Shown: positions 1 to 15,313, numbered from the stretch's first letter. The stretch: 64,000 nucleotides of DNA from Corydoras sp. C115 (GCA_019802505.1 JAFMOC010000170.1:1395501-1459500); one strand, 5' to 3'. Program-made: numbers and translations. Notes: a model not told the origin generated them from the sequence alone.

Positions 1-2780
1 TTTTTATGGTAAGATTTTGGGAGAATGAATAATAGCCCACCACAAACGCCAGTCTTTTTGGATTTAGGTAATTGTGTTTTTACGGCCACAGATAAACTCC
101 AGCTGTAAGTTTTGTGTAGATCTGAAGGGATTTCCGTAACGGAAACAAGAGACATCACACACAGACCTTACCAAAGGCCTATATCTTTAATAATTAATTG
201 CCTTAATGCCGCTTAATTAATTGGTCTGTTTTTTCTTAATTTTTTAATAGCCCATTCTGTTTCCTAAAGCAGAGTACAGTAATCTATATCTTAAAGTTAA
301 TTGTTGGACCTTAAGGCTCGAACGGGTTAAGGATCTTTGTTTCCGAACAGTAAATAAAAAAAAACAACCTTTGTAATCTATTTTTTGTAATTATATTAAT
401 ACATTTTATTGTCCCTTTGCACGCTGTCGTTAATTCTCGCCCGTCGTGTCTGGTGTGTCTGATGAACTTGCTTCATATCAACTTGTGTGCATTATGTTTT
501 TTTGTTTTATTTAGCTTTCTATGTTACGCTAAATCATTTCTTGCGTATTTGTTAATATAATAATAATAATAATAATGTGTAGATAGATTAACTCTGAAGC
601 TCTGAAACTGTGGCTTTAAATCGCTGTCACTAGGTCATTGGTTCTGCGCGACGTCGCCAGCGTCACTGGGTTATTCTTAAATAATTTTTTAATAAATCAG
701 TGGATTTATTTATTAAAGTTTATAAGTGGTCCGTCTGTGCAAAATCCGTTGGAGTTGTAGTTCACACAGCTCTTATTTAAACATGCAAATAAGAATAAAC
801 TCCTCGATTCAGACCTTATGTCCTTCGTATAATTTTTTGCACTAAACTACAAATAAATCTAACGAAAATTGCGTCGTGCGTTACGGCAGTAAACGAAATG
901 CCCAGAAACTTTCACCTTCATCACAGTATGTAACTCAGAGTCGCAGTTACACTCAGAAAACTCAATGCAGTGGATATTCGCATAAATGTTCTGCCTCACA
1001 TGGGAAACTATGAGTCCATCATGGAAGAGCATTGAAATAGAAAGTCTAACTGGGGCTCTTCTGGAAGGACGGGGTGTTTACAGAGTCTGCTGCTCCTCAT
1101 GCTTTAGTGGGTTGTGGATTCCAGCTTGGACAGGTATTCCTGGCAGACATGATGTCACACGCGTATTTTTTTTTTTAACAACAGAACACGTTCCACTGTG
1201 TGGCCTGTGCGGTGAAATGCACTGCGCCAGGCTCGAACCGCTCGCAGGTCCCCAAACCAGAGAACAAATGCAAACCAGCCACAATCCAACTGCAGCCCTG
1301 CGCTCTCCTGCCTTTTCCTCCTGATTGGATATGAAAGGCAATTAGTTGGAAAAAGGTGCCTGTATGTTTATACATCACTGTCTCCATATGTCAGGACAAA
1401 TTACTTTCAGCAAAGCCAGTCTCCACTTCATATAAATCTTCGCTTCGTGCTACTAGTAGCCAATTATGGTGAAGTTTGTAAACAAGAAGCACTAAAGGAT
1501 CATTAGTCTCACAGGCTGAAGGTTAATCCAGAACCGACCTCTGAGATCTCTCTTAAATCGCGACTCACATCTGCAGTCCAAATTATTAAATCACTAATAG
1601 CAAATGTGTTATCATGTCTTTAAACCTTTTGCCTTTATGTTTAATTTAAACTTTTAATAAGACGCTAAGTCGACTTAGTGTAAAAACTGTCGCGGAGTAC
1701 ATCTTTCTGCACTTTACATTAAACACCAAACCTTTTATTGCTCTATAAACAGTTTTATGTAATGGCTATACGCAACTGGCGTAATATTTAAAACAAAAAG
1801 GACATGATGTCCAACTTAACAATATGTTATGCAATTTTTTTCTTTTTTTTTTTAAATATACGCATCCCGAAAAGAAAGTTCTTTGGATTTTTGGTCACAT
1901 GAAGATGAAATGAAAAAGCCACAAGGTGCAAACAGACATGCTGGTGCAAAATGGACAGATAGAAATGACGGTGTTAAATAAATATAACAGTATTACAACA
2001 CAATTAATTGTTTTGATGGTGGTGCCGATGTGTACTTTTATTTACTATTTTTTAACGCACAATTTGGCATTCAAAGTCAGAAGCACCTTCAAAGTACCAA
2101 GCTCTTAAACGTTATAATAAAGTAGCTTATTTGATTTACATATACAAAACCGTAATCTGAACTAAAATATCATCAGAAAATTTATTTTGAAGTGTTTTAC
2201 TTATTTATTTATTTGGCGCTTTAATAATTAAAAAATGACAGAGTAGTGCAGGGACAAGAGCAGAACGGGTTTACACGACTTTATATATCTATCTCTTTGT
2301 CTATTTGTGATGATGGTGAAGAGCACAGATGATTTACACTCTGTAGATTACAAGCTGCTATTTTTAAAAGACATTTATTGTTCTATACATTCATCTTGTA
2401 ATCTTTATTCGTGAGTAAGCTTTTATTAGGTGTTAAATGTGACCCCTACTGGGCATTTAAAGGAATTTATTTATAGTGTTTGTTTCCATATTAAGGCAAA
2501 ATCGAAATCTTTTCTTGTCTAGTTTTTTTTTTGTCTCACCATGTAATTATTTTATTAAACTAAACATGCACCAGCTTTCTCCGTTTTGTTCGAAGGATTC
2601 AGCTGCATTTGTAAGCGCGCCTGCAACATTCCTTCCTGCTGAGAACTTTATTCTAGTTTTAAAATGTTTACTTGGGCGTGGTGGCAATTTTACCTTATGA
2701 ACAATCTGCCCTTAATTCGCCACACTTGCTGCATTTCGTATTTACTGCAGCTCATCAGTTACCACGTGGAATTGGAATTG

Positions 2781-2849
<69 letters not shown>

Positions 2850-4633
2850 TATGGGTTCTGATATGAATCTTGTTAATTTCAGACTGCATTGTGATAGTGC
2901 ACAGATGCACAGAGGTGTTTATCGTTTTAAAATGTTTGTACTCAATTAAATAAAATGTAACTAAATGTAATACATTAACTGAACCAGTTTATAATGATAA
3001 ATATTTTATATTATTATATATAATTAATTATCGCACAACATTTTAAACACTTTGCCTTGAGTGTAATGTTTTGCTGATTTGTGATTTGATTTGCTGATTT
3101 CTGTACATTTTAATTTTTTTTACTGGGAAAAACTTAACATTTTAAGTGTGTGAGTTTATTTATACAGACAATTCTTTTGTGCTAGATATTTTTTCCACAC
3201 GTTTACATTTATCCTTTGACTATATGTAGTTTTAAAGCATATATATTATTATTATTATTTTTTTTAGTTCTCGTGACTCCAAATTGAATATATTTATAAG
3301 AATGAAGGGACTTATTTTATTTGAAACACAGTGTAAGATTTTATAAAACTGTTTTTAAATACACAATTGATATTATTTTGCAGCTATTACAGATTAATAC
3401 AGGTTAACTTTCAGTTTATTAGGATCAACCTTTAATGGTGGAACAGTAACTGATGTTGCTTCTTGCTTAATTCTTAAACCACCAATTAAAATGTAAACCT
3501 CTTTATTAAATAAGTCTTTTTTATTATAGTATTTATGTTTACTCTATTTCTCTAATTTACAACTTTTATAAGCTCATCAGTAAAAAATGAGGCACCTTTT
3601 ATTGATCACACTATAAGGCTCTAAAGTTGATAAACAGATGTAAGTGATCCAACTAAAAATTTACGTCTAAAAGTAATTTTTAAAAAAAGAGGTAAATAGC
3701 TTTTTGCAGCTTTCTGAATGTGCTGACTCATGTTGGATTTGAGTAACAGGATGGAGATGAAGGTCTGTTGATGTAGGGGGCATTAAATCCCAATATATTT
3801 AATGATTTGCATCAGCTCGGTGAAAGATTTATGAACGCATGATAGTCCGTGTCAAGAAACGGTATCGTTCCAGGAAATTTTGGGATGGATTGGTTTGCTT
3901 TACCAAACAGAACTCAAGGTTTTGGGAGAATATAGAACAGACACAAGACTGACCATCAATTACAATGAATCGCTGCCTTCTTCTTCCTCTGGCCTGTGGC
4001 AAAGCCTGTTGGTGCTAGCTTTTAAAAACATTAATTTGCCGTAACACCAGACACATAATTGGCCGTATTGTTTTGCTACAGTCATGTTCATGGAAAATAC
4101 CCATTAGAGAAAAAAGACGGAAAAGCAGGACCTCACTTTCGGATGTTTTTCATTTTGCATAAAGGGGGTTTGCATCACGCTTAATTAAACAATTTGATCA
4201 CCACATTATACAACTTCCATTTCCTTTTTCAAAACTAACCCAGAGCTCAAAAACATGATCCTCTTGCATGGCTGACTTTGATTATATATTGTTTTTTTTT
4301 TTGGTCTGAAGGACTTTCCAAAGGGAAAGGAAAGATAATTATAAGCCTTAGGGTTCAGCTTTAATAATGATGTCACTCTTCAAATTTTGTGAAGATTGGT
4401 CGCATAAACCAGTTTATTAATACTTATTGGGTACAAAGTCCATTAAGTGCTGGACTCGGATAAAATGAAATCTCAAAATCATTTACAGCCTTCCAAGAGT
4501 AGCACCATAAGGGGTTTAGTGACCGGAAACATGTTATTTGAGGTTAAAAATTATTACATTATAGAACTCATTTATTTTAGTTTTTCTTCCAGTGTTTTAT
4601 AACATCACTTTATATATATATAAGATTCAACAT
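1..4633. other. AT-rich non-coding stretch
   Basis: No coding signal, RNA gene or recognisable transposon is visible. It contains short AAT repeats (about 559-574), T-runs and a CT/GT microsatellite at about 2781-2850. Open frames here are short, lack conserved motifs and overlap on both strands. Confidence 0.6.
2781..2850. repeat. (CT)n(GT)n compound microsatellite
   Basis: About 25 CT units pass directly into about 9 GT units. Open frames across it are only Ser-Leu and Val-Cys dipeptide runs. Confidence 0.95.
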
Positions 4634-4850
4634 GCACTTTATGGACAAACATATATTCAGAAATAATTGTTTCTGAGAACAGTTTGGGGAAGGCCTGTTA
4701 CTGTTCCAGGATGACTTTGCCCCAGTGTACAAAGGAATGAGGTTACTTCAGAGACTGGGTTACTTCAAACCCATTAGACTTCCTTGGCATGAACTAGAAT
4801 GAAGAGCCTGAGCCAGATCCTCTTATAATAGCTTCTGTGATGTCATATAA
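4634..4850 (+). mobile_element. degraded Tc1/mariner-type fragment
   Basis: It opens with ctttatggacaaac, close to the common fish inverted-repeat start. It continues GAACAGTTTGGGGAAGGCC and GACTTTGCCCCAGTGTACAAA, ending near GGCATGAACTAGAATG. These blocks are the back-translated footprint of a Tc1-like transposase (DDE region). Indels destroy every frame. Confidence 0.6.
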
Positions 4851-7800
4851 GCTCCCGTTTGTGTAGTGTGTAGGAGTTCCAATATTTTTTCTCCATATTG
4901 TGTGTGTGTGTGCCTGTCTACAGAATATTGTATTACTTTTGCTTCATATAGCTGATATTGTATTATAATAATCCAGTGTGCATCGTCTCGGTCTGCATTC
5001 CTGCAAACACCTCACGTCCTTTTGTCTTAGCCAAGCTCCTGCTCTCCCTCATGTCTCTACATGGTTAGCATCACAGACATCACTACCGGCCTGTGGAAAA
5101 CACTTCCCTGGCCATAAACAACAGTAATTACCTTTCTAAACTAATTCAGGCCCATTAGGATGGTGGGATGAAGCACAGAGCCTGCCACGGTTTGGCTCTA
5201 ATGCTCTAGCACATATGTCTGATGCGTAATACACGCGTTGTTCATTCATGCTAAATCCAAATGTGACTCGTTTTAGCACTTTGATTATTTGGACTGGCTC
5301 TCGCAGCATACACGAGATTGCGGCTGTGTTGTGCAACTGTTTGCTCGCGTCATTTTGGTGCGCGTCACTCTTCCACGTTTGTTTACACGGCAATTAGTGC
5401 TTTTCCAGGGCTTGTTTAAGGTCAGCTGAGGTGGTAATCAGAAGGTGTGCAGCATGTTGTGTCATTTCTGTTGTCCTGTAATTAGCAAAATGGCTTTCTT
5501 CTGTTTACAGGCAGCTGTACGCCTCATGTTCGTTAGTAGCGTACTGAAAGCGAGTCCGTTCAGGACAGTGTTCTAACACACATTGAACGATCTTTGTTTT
5601 TACTTACAGGGCCGGGTTCGGCTATAAGAAGCCACTTAGGGCATTCGAGCCACAGAGGCGCCTCTGAGAACGTGTTATAGTTTCCATTTTGTTTGCCAAT
5701 AGGGGTTTCTAAGTCAATGGCCATGACTTTTAACCTTGAAGGCCTTGCAAGTGCATGCAAGTGTCTAATGAAGATATGCCATTGGTGTAGAAGAAATGAA
5801 AGGAAAGACAAATTAAAGATGAAGGACGTGTCATGAAATTAAACACTTCACACTGACTGCAAGCGAACAACAGCACATCTAAATTGTGGGAGGCTCCATG
5901 GCATCTTAGGAATAATTGCCGGGCTTTTAGTTGTTCCAAAGTCTATGGCGGCACTGTAATGTTATTGACAACTTTGCTTGAAAAACATCCTGAAAGCTTT
6001 TTAAAAAATATTTATTCATATTTATTTATTACTTTTTTAAGTTTGCTTAACTTGTATATAATTAATTATTATAAAAAAAGATTATTGCGACAAAAACATC
6101 CTCCTCACCAACACTGAAACATAAAAGGGCCTTCATGAAGCTGTTGTTACATGTGCATCTCTAAATATTGATTTAAATTCACACAATTATATTCTAGATT
6201 TTCGAGTACTCTTTGCATAAGCATCAGCACATTTTGTTGAAGTCTGGCATATTCTGCGTTCATTATGCAAATGACTCAATAGCTTCTAATACATTTAAAT
6301 TGTACTGATATTTTTAGACTTCCATAATGATTTAAAACACAGTTTTTAATTAAAATGACTGCAGTACGCCACCTTGCTGTTAATTCTTTTTTTTTTTTTT
6401 TTTTTTTTAGTTTCATTAAGGCATGGTTTAGGCAGTTTCACTTGAAAATGCCTTAAATGTTAACAGAGGCTCTATGAAAATGTCTCGAGTGTTAGAATTG
6501 GCCCATAAGGATTCTGGCTCTGAAGCCTGTTTCCAAACTGTGTGTAGAATAATTGCTGTATAAAGATCACAAACCAAAACTGTGAACTAACAAGCACTTA
6601 TTCAACAGCGTTTAGCTCAGTCACTGAAACATCCTTTGACACCCTATGAAATAATAATAATCTCCGAGCAGAACTCATGTACAAACTGTGTTACTCCAGG
6701 ATGAAGACTTTTCACTAAAGCAGTCAGACTTTATGGTCTATATGTTATCTGGTCACAATTTAACATACGACTAAAGTAGGAAAAGTAATGTGATATACAG
6801 ACCTAAAGATGAAATTAATTACCTTTTTTTTTTTTTTAACACATTCCTAATAAGGAACATATTAAAAAAAAATCTAATTTTTCCTGCCTTTTTATTTGCA
6901 TAAAAAAATATTACATTAAATGTTGCTTCAAAATGAAATGATTTACTTTTAATGTTGTGGAAACAGTTTGGGAAAGGCCCTTTTCTGTTTCCCGTTGCAC
7001 AAAGTGAGGTTTGTAAAACTTTGATGTAAAAGATTTTGACTGGCCCGCACATCTGACCTCAACCCCATTAAACACCTTTAATATGAACTAGAATGACGAT
7101 TGTCCATATAATGTATCAATAATACAGAGCAGATTGTTTTGAACTTGTTAAGGTCTTTGCATTATGTAAACAACACAAAAGTTTTTTTTTTTTTTTAAAG
7201 TGGCTTTAGGACTTGGTGCTCCATTCAGTCACAACCCAACCAATCATTTTCTCATTCCTTGCAATCACTTAAATCCTGAGTACAACCAGAAAATTCAATA
7301 ATTGGATTATGTTGTTCTCTTGATTTTTAAAAATTCGGTTCCATGTTCTTGTTTCATTCTAAAATACATACATGGTTAGTGCACAGTGTCTTTAGCATAA
7401 TAAAGTACTGTACCTATATGAGAAGCTCTCCTGGGTGAGAACGAGTACCGCCACAGATAATTAATAAAATTGCTTTCACATGAGGGGCAGCCCGCATCAG
7501 CAGATTTCTAATCAAATTAGAAAGAGAAAGAGATAAAAAGAATCAGCGCCTGTACTGATCCTAATCCAATAAACGGGATGTGAAGAGGGAAGACGAAAGG
7601 CCAGTCAGCACCCTTCTCATGGATGCCCTCATATTCAGTGGTGCTTTAACCGCCAGACGCAGATCCGTCAACAGAATCCATGCTGTTATAGAATGTCATT
7701 CCAACACAGTCTGTTTTATTTCATCGAGATGTTATTATTCCATAAAATGACATTGCGGTTCAGCAGGGGGACTCGTCAGATGTGCTGAATGTGTGTTCTG

Positions 7801-10800
7801 TTTCAGCAGTTCAGACGGAAGGTTTCTGTAAAATATCTTTGTTATTTTATATAAAGGCTAAATAGAGAAGGTGACAGTAACACCGAGATACGATCATTCA
7901 CTAAACTCTTTCTATGCTAAGAATCTTTTGACCCCCCCCCCCATCCAGGATTTGGGTTTTCAATGGACTGGAGCTCTTACCCAGCACCCCCCCCCCCCCT
8001 TAATCTGCAGATGAAAGTTTATGAGGATTTGTAAAAATGTGTCCCATATGTGCCTAGTTTAGGAGTCTGGCGTTGATCTAAGGATTCCTCTGTTGGTGAT
8101 ATGATCAGATGGGTGAATTATCCCACTTCATCAAATTCAGAGCACACACTCGGCATCCAGGAAGAGAGCAAGAGACAGAAGTTAAATGTAGAGCAATCGA
8201 ATGAAATTTAAAGGACTTCCTGTTTTGTTTTTTTTTTTTAAACCCACTTTTTGCGTTGTAATTATTGGTTTCTGTTCAAACATTTACAGCTTTTACATTA
8301 ACACACGCTATAAATCTGTTGTCATGGTTACAACTACAATGCAAATTAGCCAGAATGATTCAAACATTCTGTAAAAATGTTTTAAACCATTATTCATTTC
8401 AGACATTGAAGTACATTTTAAAGTTGCTAGCATTAAACATTGATAATTGAAAATGAACAAATTCTCAACAAGCCACGTCGGTTTGTCTCCGTTTACGTTT
8501 CCAACTCATAGGGATTTAAAAAATGTTTATTTATTAAAATTAATTACACACTATTTTAATATAAGGATTAATTTAGGGGTGCAATATTCTTTTTTAACAT
8601 TCTTGTTCTCATTTGATTTCCTTCTTACACCGTAGTTGTGCTGAAGGTCAGTGAAGGACACAGTTTTTCCTTGTAATTATCTCGCATTATAAAGAAGGCA
8701 TCTGCACGATGCACCCCTCGAAAGCCTTCTCAAATTTGTGGGCAAGGGCATCTCCACAAATTTCTCACTGATAATGTTGTGCAAATGGGTTGCAGACAGC
8801 AATTTTAATGGCAATGTATTCTGAATAAATTACCCAGCAATGTCCAGCAATTTAGTCCCCCCCCCTCATTTGTTCCACTGGAAAACGCCAGATGTGGATG
8901 TGCCGTGCTTGGCTTTGTTGCATTGGCAAGTTTTGATACTAATGCAGGTCCCACACTACAGATTTAGTTATACGATCTGACACACTCTACAGGAACACGG
9001 TTCATTAAGTATTCGTAACATATTGTACAATTATATTGAAATTTTACTCTTATACTTCTTTATTGCCACCTATCAACCGACCGTCTAAAGCCAAACTAGC
9101 GGGGTTTTTTTTTTTTTTTTTCTTTTTAACCCGTGAGAGGTAGGCAACGGGACGATAGGCGAAAAAGAGAAACCTTTGAGTTTTCTTTAAAAGATTCCCT
9201 TTCAAGGACGACTAATCAGCGGCTGAATGCTTTCAATTTAAGAACCGCTCACATGGTTAACTGAGGCCTCCCAGTTTGATGTCTATACTTTTTTGTTGTT
9301 TTTTGTTTTTTTTTTGCATTCCTTCTGCCCCATTTTGTTTTAAGACTTAAAATAATGAGTCTCAGAATAAATGATTATTATTTAAAGCGACATTTTCATG
9401 ATCCTGGTTTCACTACAGTTCAGATGTAGTTTGTATTAATGAATTTGATCATCGCCAGTTGTCCTAACACTATAAAAGACTGATCTCAAGTCAGAGTTCC
9501 CAAGAGCACATTAATTCATTTTGAGTTATCTCCGATCACGTAAACAAAACGCTGTGCCATGCAGATAAACGTTTGTTATGGTTTGCACTTAATAGAAGAG
9601 TATTTATGATATTTGAGAAATGTTTTTCTCTAGACCGTGTCTCTTTGCTTTATTAGACTCCAGGAAAATGGTGTCATGTGAAACATGATCTGTTCGAAGT
9701 AAATAAAGTCATAATGCAGTGATTCAGCTGGGGGTGTGATCTTAGCATCCAACATTGATTTATAGCTTTTCTATAACTTCTAATATAATTTTTGTCTTTT
9801 GAAACTTGGATCTACATGATCAGAGTCCAGTGTCGACAAAAAGACGAAACTCGGCGCTTTGTGTACTCGCTTATCCTCAATGACTTCCCGAGTTTTCCTC
9901 AGAGACGAGGAGGAAGTGCTGAAAAAGCTTTGGGTTCTTGAGAGGCTGCAGACAGCGGGTCAGTCTGTGCGTTGGATCAGCTTCTCACACCCAATGTGTG
10001 TTAAGAAGCGATATGTCATCATTGTGTTCGGGACATTAGGTGTGAAAGATGTTCATGTCTGTCAGGGACGGGGCCTCACCCTTTGGCAGTCGTGCTTTGT
10101 TTTTGAGTTTGTGCAAACTGTTGCTATCCTAATGCCTCCCTTGTGGAATGGGCTATAAAAATGGAGCTACAGAGCATCCACAAGGAGTTATAGGTTTGGC
10201 CCTTTTCACATAATTGAACTTTAATTTGTTTTTTTTTTTCTCTCAAGTTTATTTTTTTTCTTCTCTGGGTGTATGTATATTATTTCTGTTGTAAAATCAT
10301 CAGTAAAGAAATTGTATTTTTGCAGCTTCCATTGCTAGAATCTCAAACCTTAATCAAAATAACCTTTATCATATTTACAGCACTGATAACTGGGTAAAAG
10401 GTTAGATGGTTGCAGGTGTGTGGATGCTGGTATTAATTGAATTGATTGATGGCCGTATAGACAGCGTGATGAGTATGAGTAGATGGATGGATGGATCAGA
10501 TTGCCTGCTTGTGTTAAAGTACTGAATTCTGATGGATTAGATGGGATTGGATTGCTTCAAGTGGATGGATTAGATGGATGGACATGGGTGGATATAGGCA
10601 GACAGACAGTGATAGATTAAATAAACCGATATATAACGGCAATAAAATATGGTTAGTATTAGTAATAGAGATGCGAATAATGGATACCGCTTTAAATTTT
10701 GTCATGTAGACATTTATAACACATCGGTTCTAAGTTGTCGTTCTAGATCCTAAATTATAAATTGATGATTGAAAGTTCAAAGTCTATTAAAGTCGAATGC

Positions 10801-12685
10801 CGGGAATTCCTGCCCATGTGAGGTGTTATTGTCAGTGAAGGAATAAACAAGGCCCTCCCATGTTGATCGAGGCAACATTCCCTCTCACCCTGTTTGGCTC
10901 GGATGAAAGCCCAGCGTGAGCCCACAGGTCAGCCCCTGACCCCTCCACTGTTTTCACAGGCAGAAGCTTGATCCCGAGTTCTTGTTTTGGAGCTTTTGCT
11001 GTGGGCCGGCCAGCAGATCGACTCATTGGCACATTTATGCCGTGGGGCTTACTCCTCCCAGCAAGGTGCCCGCTGTCATCGCCATGACCTCCGACCTGGT
11101 CAGTGGGCCACTCCAGGGATCCCAAAGCCGGGAGTAAAACCGACTCGAGGTTCAAAGGTCAATGGCTAGAGATTGGTCCATGTTTGGGACACTCTCTCTC
11201 TGTCTGTTTGCAGAAGTAATGTGGTCGCTTATAATTTAGAATATTGACGGATTTAAGAAACGTTAATGTTTAAATAAAGCGGAGGTCTTTAAGGTTGTGA
11301 GTTGTCTCTCAACCACATGGCCTCATGACACGTTTGTGTGCATGTGAATGTTCAGTTTCACACCTGCACTCACTAACGTATCGTTGGTCTCCCCCGTGTG
11401 CCCTTCCCATGCTCTCTTCACTGCTAAAGCCACACAGCCTTATCACTGGGGCCTGTGTCTTCCCTCTGCCCCTGACGTCCTTCGGGCGTCAATTGTAATT
11501 CAATTAAACATTTGCTTGAGGAGCAGGAAGGAGCTGGAGGAGGCTGTCTGGTCAGACACAGGTCACAGCGAAAGTATGCAGTGAAACTGAACACTGCAGG
11601 CCAGCATGTCCACAAGCTCACACGTCTTCCCCTAAGTGCCTGCTGTCAGCTCCACTATGTTACAGAAATCCCTATAAAATGGATCTGATCCGTCATTTCA
11701 CCTTTAAAGTGAGTCGAACATCATCCATTCTTATTGTTTAATCGTTCCACCGGAGCGCCTCCGGATTAAACCCATGTTACAGTTTTAAAAAGGCTCATTG
11801 TAAGGCGGCACAAGGAGTCATCATCAAAAATGTTTCAGGTTCAATATCCAAGAAAAGGAGGACAATATTTTTTTTTCGTTGTTGAATTTGTATGTTCTCC
11901 CTTTGGAAAATGTCAATGTTCAATCACGTAATTGTACTTAGTTAATCCATTGTGTAAATGCTAGCTCTCGGTTTTAATTTGGTACAGACACTCAGTAATT
12001 GTCAACACCAAAAGCCCTTGTTGTTTATTTGGAAAAAAAATGACTCTCGTAACCAGCGATTCCACATAAAACCCTTTACATGTAAAGTCACTGGGAGATG
12101 GTAACAACCCCAATGGAGGGCGAGCGGGGTGATCAGTTATGCTTTGATTAATTCAAGTGAATGTACGGGACACCAGATTAGTGCTCAGTGAAGACTTCAT
12201 AGCTGGCAGAAAAAAAAGGCTTCTGGTGAATTAACAGGGAAGCAGGAACCCTGTTCGGATCGGATCGCAGTAAAAATGAGCCCAGATCTTTGCCAGTTCT
12301 GTGCACAGCACAACAAGCTGCAAATTTTATGAACATCTCTGCTTCTTTTTTATTGACAGTGTGGGTGTTTGTCATAAAACTCCACTATTAAACGCTTTTC
12401 TTGATGCCACTAGCTCTTGCCTGTGGTTTGCATCACTTTGTACTGGGCTTTCTGAAGGAACATGTGAAGTTAACAGACCGATTCTTCAAGACTGTTCTTT
12501 TGTTGGACATCGAGGTTGTAACTGGTGCCTTGAAATGAACCACAAGCCTCTCTGGTCAGCCTCTGGAACTGAAAATGATGTCACTGTCTCAAACACTTTC
12601 TGTTAAAGACTTTAGTGGGCACTTGTTCGGTTAAACTGGGTTTCGAGCCTCACTTTAGACTCACCTTTTCCTAGATTTAGAATAC
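4851..12685. other. unique non-coding stretch with low-complexity runs
   Basis: Apart from the relic at 6953-7105, I see only unique AT-rich sequence, poly-T and poly-C runs (6384-6409, 7931-7941, 7988-7999, 9103-9124) and degenerate GGAT repeats near 10485-10585. A CAGCAGGGGGAC motif at 7761-7772 resembles a CTCF site. A less AT-rich patch at 10830-11170 has open frames on both strands but no recognisable protein. Confidence 0.55.
6953..7105 (+). mobile_element. degraded Tc1/mariner transposase fragment
   Basis: GGAAACAGTTTGGGAAAGGC, then GACTGGCCCGCACA and a block that translates as SDLNPIKHL, the conserved motif around the second catalytic Asp of Tc1 transposases. Stops and frameshifts make it a relic. 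Confidence 0.65.
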
Positions 12686-13155
12686 ACTGTACAGACAAAA
12701 GTATTGGCAGCTACTCATTACACATACAGAAGCTTTAACGCAGCTCCATTCTAAACTGGTCCTCCCTTTGTAGCTCAAACAGCTTCCACTCTTCTGAGAA
12801 GGCTTTCACAGTTTTTGGAGGGTGCCTGTGGAAAGTTTTACCTTATTTAATTTTTGAAAAAAGCACTTCTGAAATCAGACACTGATGTTGGAGGAGGAAA
12901 CCTGGCTCACAATCGCTTTCTAATGCATCCCAAAAGCTGTTGGATGGGGTTTAGATCAGGAGTCTGTGCAGGTTAATCACGTTTCTTCACCCAAACATAG
13001 CATGCTTAATGCAGGAATTGAAAAGGACCTTCCCCAAAATGTTTTATAACCGTATGTAGATAGGTGCTTGGATTTCTACACCTGTGGTAATGTGACTGAA
13101 TGAAACACCTGAATCTAGTTGTTAAAAAGGTGTGTCTCAGTACGTTGATTTTTAT
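12686..13155 (+). mobile_element. degraded full-length non-autonomous Tc1/mariner-like element
   Basis: The left end, TACACTGTACAGACAAAAGT and then ATTGG, and the right end around AAAGGTGTGTCTCAGTAC look like diverged inverted termini of the common fish element whose ends read ACAAAAGTATTGGGACACC. Internal landmarks are AGCTTCCACTCTTCTGAGAA and CCAAAAGCTGTTGGATGGGG. No intact transposase. Confidence 0.6.
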
Positions 13156-15313
13156 TCTTTTCGGCTCCATTAGCGCCTGTAATTATTGCCTTAGTTATTA
13201 AAATGGATTTTGTATTGTTATGTTTTATAACATGACCTTTTTATATTTGTTATGAAACCCTTTAATGGCAAGACGATCATTATGTGTTATGTATATTCTG
13301 CACAATTTGTAGGTTTTGATTTAAACTAAGACAAGCCGCATTTTGACGACTCTTTGGGGAAATTTCCAGGAAATTTTAGAGCAGTTAAAAATAAGTTCCT
13401 ACAAATGATTCTTTCAAATGTGTTAAATTTCACACTCTAGTCTCTTTTTCAAACAGCAGTAAATGAACCCCAGTCACATTCACACTGTGTTTCAAGTATA
13501 TAAAATGTCTTTGTTTAATACGCAGTGGAAACATATCCCGGCTTCTTTACATTTTTTTAATATGGATGGTGGGTTTTTTAAACCACAAATTCTAAAGAAT
13601 TAATTTTAGCACAAAAAACACAAAAGTGGGGTGAATATTATTTTATTTACTATTTTATTATAAAATGTTTTCTGCAATGTGCTGAAAATGAAGTATGTAT
13701 GTGCTTCTCTCGGTAACAGTATCGTAGTTACATGTCACCAATAGTATTGGTTGATGAAGAAGCTGCATACTTTTATACATTTTTCATTAAGTCAATAAAA
13801 TGGCGGTGACGGTGTCGATTCCACCTCAGAACCCTGTTTTAATTCAGTCCAACACCTTAAGAATGTATTACCACACTATCTGTAAATTGGGTATCAGTAC
13901 ACAACCACGTAGCTTTGGAAATAAATACTTGTTCTTGATGTGCTTTCATCACTACCTATTAAATTGGCAGCGACTTGTCCACGCAGAGAACTTTGCTCAT
14001 GCATGATGTAATATTTATACTTACTTCTGTTATTCCAGAGATGGGAACAAACGGCATGTCATATGTTTAATGGCTTGGAATGTTCTGAAAACAAGTAGAA
14101 AGACCTTTCGAAATTGGACCTAATTGGAATCATGTTTCTTTTAATTTAGGAAGTCACTTGGTTAAAAAGAGCTGCTCTTTCTTCATAGCTTGTCCATTTC
14201 CAGTGGTAACATGACAGAAATGTTATAATCTAATCAGGGAAAGTCTTCTATTTTACATGTAGCATCCATTTCAATCAAATTACAAGCTCAGAATTTTTTT
14301 TTACTTCTTCTTATGTAATAATAATGAGACCCTCGGTCTGTTTAGTGTGGTACTTATGGGTGTACCGACCTAATTCTAGGTAGTTGCATTAATAGCTGCA
14401 TTGCATTTTCCGTTGGCTGAAGCATCACATCCAGATAATGCAGGTAGTCAGCAGCAGCCCGGTTTCGAACAAAGCTCTCTTCATTCAGTCTGTAAGGTGC
14501 AAGTGATTTCAATTACAGCTGGGAGTGCAGGTCAAGAGGTCATCATTGAGGCAGACAGATCTTCAAAGTTGCCTGCGGATCTCTGCATCACCCATACCAG
14601 CCGGAGGAAACGCCATCTCGGCTGTTCTAGTTCACACTTCAAGCTTTGTCAGGCTTAGTGGCACCGCATTGCATGTCTATTCTCATCCATCCATCCATCC
14701 ATCCATCCATCCAACACCGTACATTATAAAGAAGACCATCATGGACTTGCGACTCCAAAACTCTGCTAACAGGATCTCTGATCTTTGACCTCAGCAGCTC
14801 GGAGAAAATCAGGACCTCACTTCCTTTACTTGCGGCACAAAAATATATCCAGCATGCCCAACGACTGTCAACAAACTAATCAAATTAACATGGACCTCCG
14901 AACACAAGAGGCAAGAAGAATCAATTTGTTTTAGTGCACAGGAACTTCCTCTGGAGTGATGTGGAATGGCTCGAGAGATGAGAGGAAGTTGGGTGCAACA
15001 TTACCCTGCCTGAAGGCAGCTGAACTTCCTGTGAACAATAGAGTGCAATGTGGCAGGACCACATTAATATAACAGCCTGGTATCAATATACTGCATTTAC
15101 ACCCGGCTCATTTACATACAGTACATACAGTGTCTGTATGTCTGGAAATTTGGAGACACATAGGATTCCGAAAAATGGGTGTTAAGAAAAGACATAGCAG
15201 GCAAAGTGCATCCATGTTGGATTTTCCCCAAAGTTTACTTCATGATGACTTCTTCTGTAATGTAGTTTGGTATTGGGAACTGCAGTTTCTGCACCCAGTC
15301 CTAAACTTGTAAG
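13156..15313. other. unique non-coding stretch
   Basis: No gene or transposon recognised. It contains a (CCAT)n microsatellite at about 14684-14714. Short open frames around 14400-14790 overlap one another in different frames and run into that repeat. Confidence 0.55.
14684..14714. repeat. (CCAT)n microsatellite
   Basis: About seven tandem CCAT units within otherwise unique sequence. Confidence 0.93.
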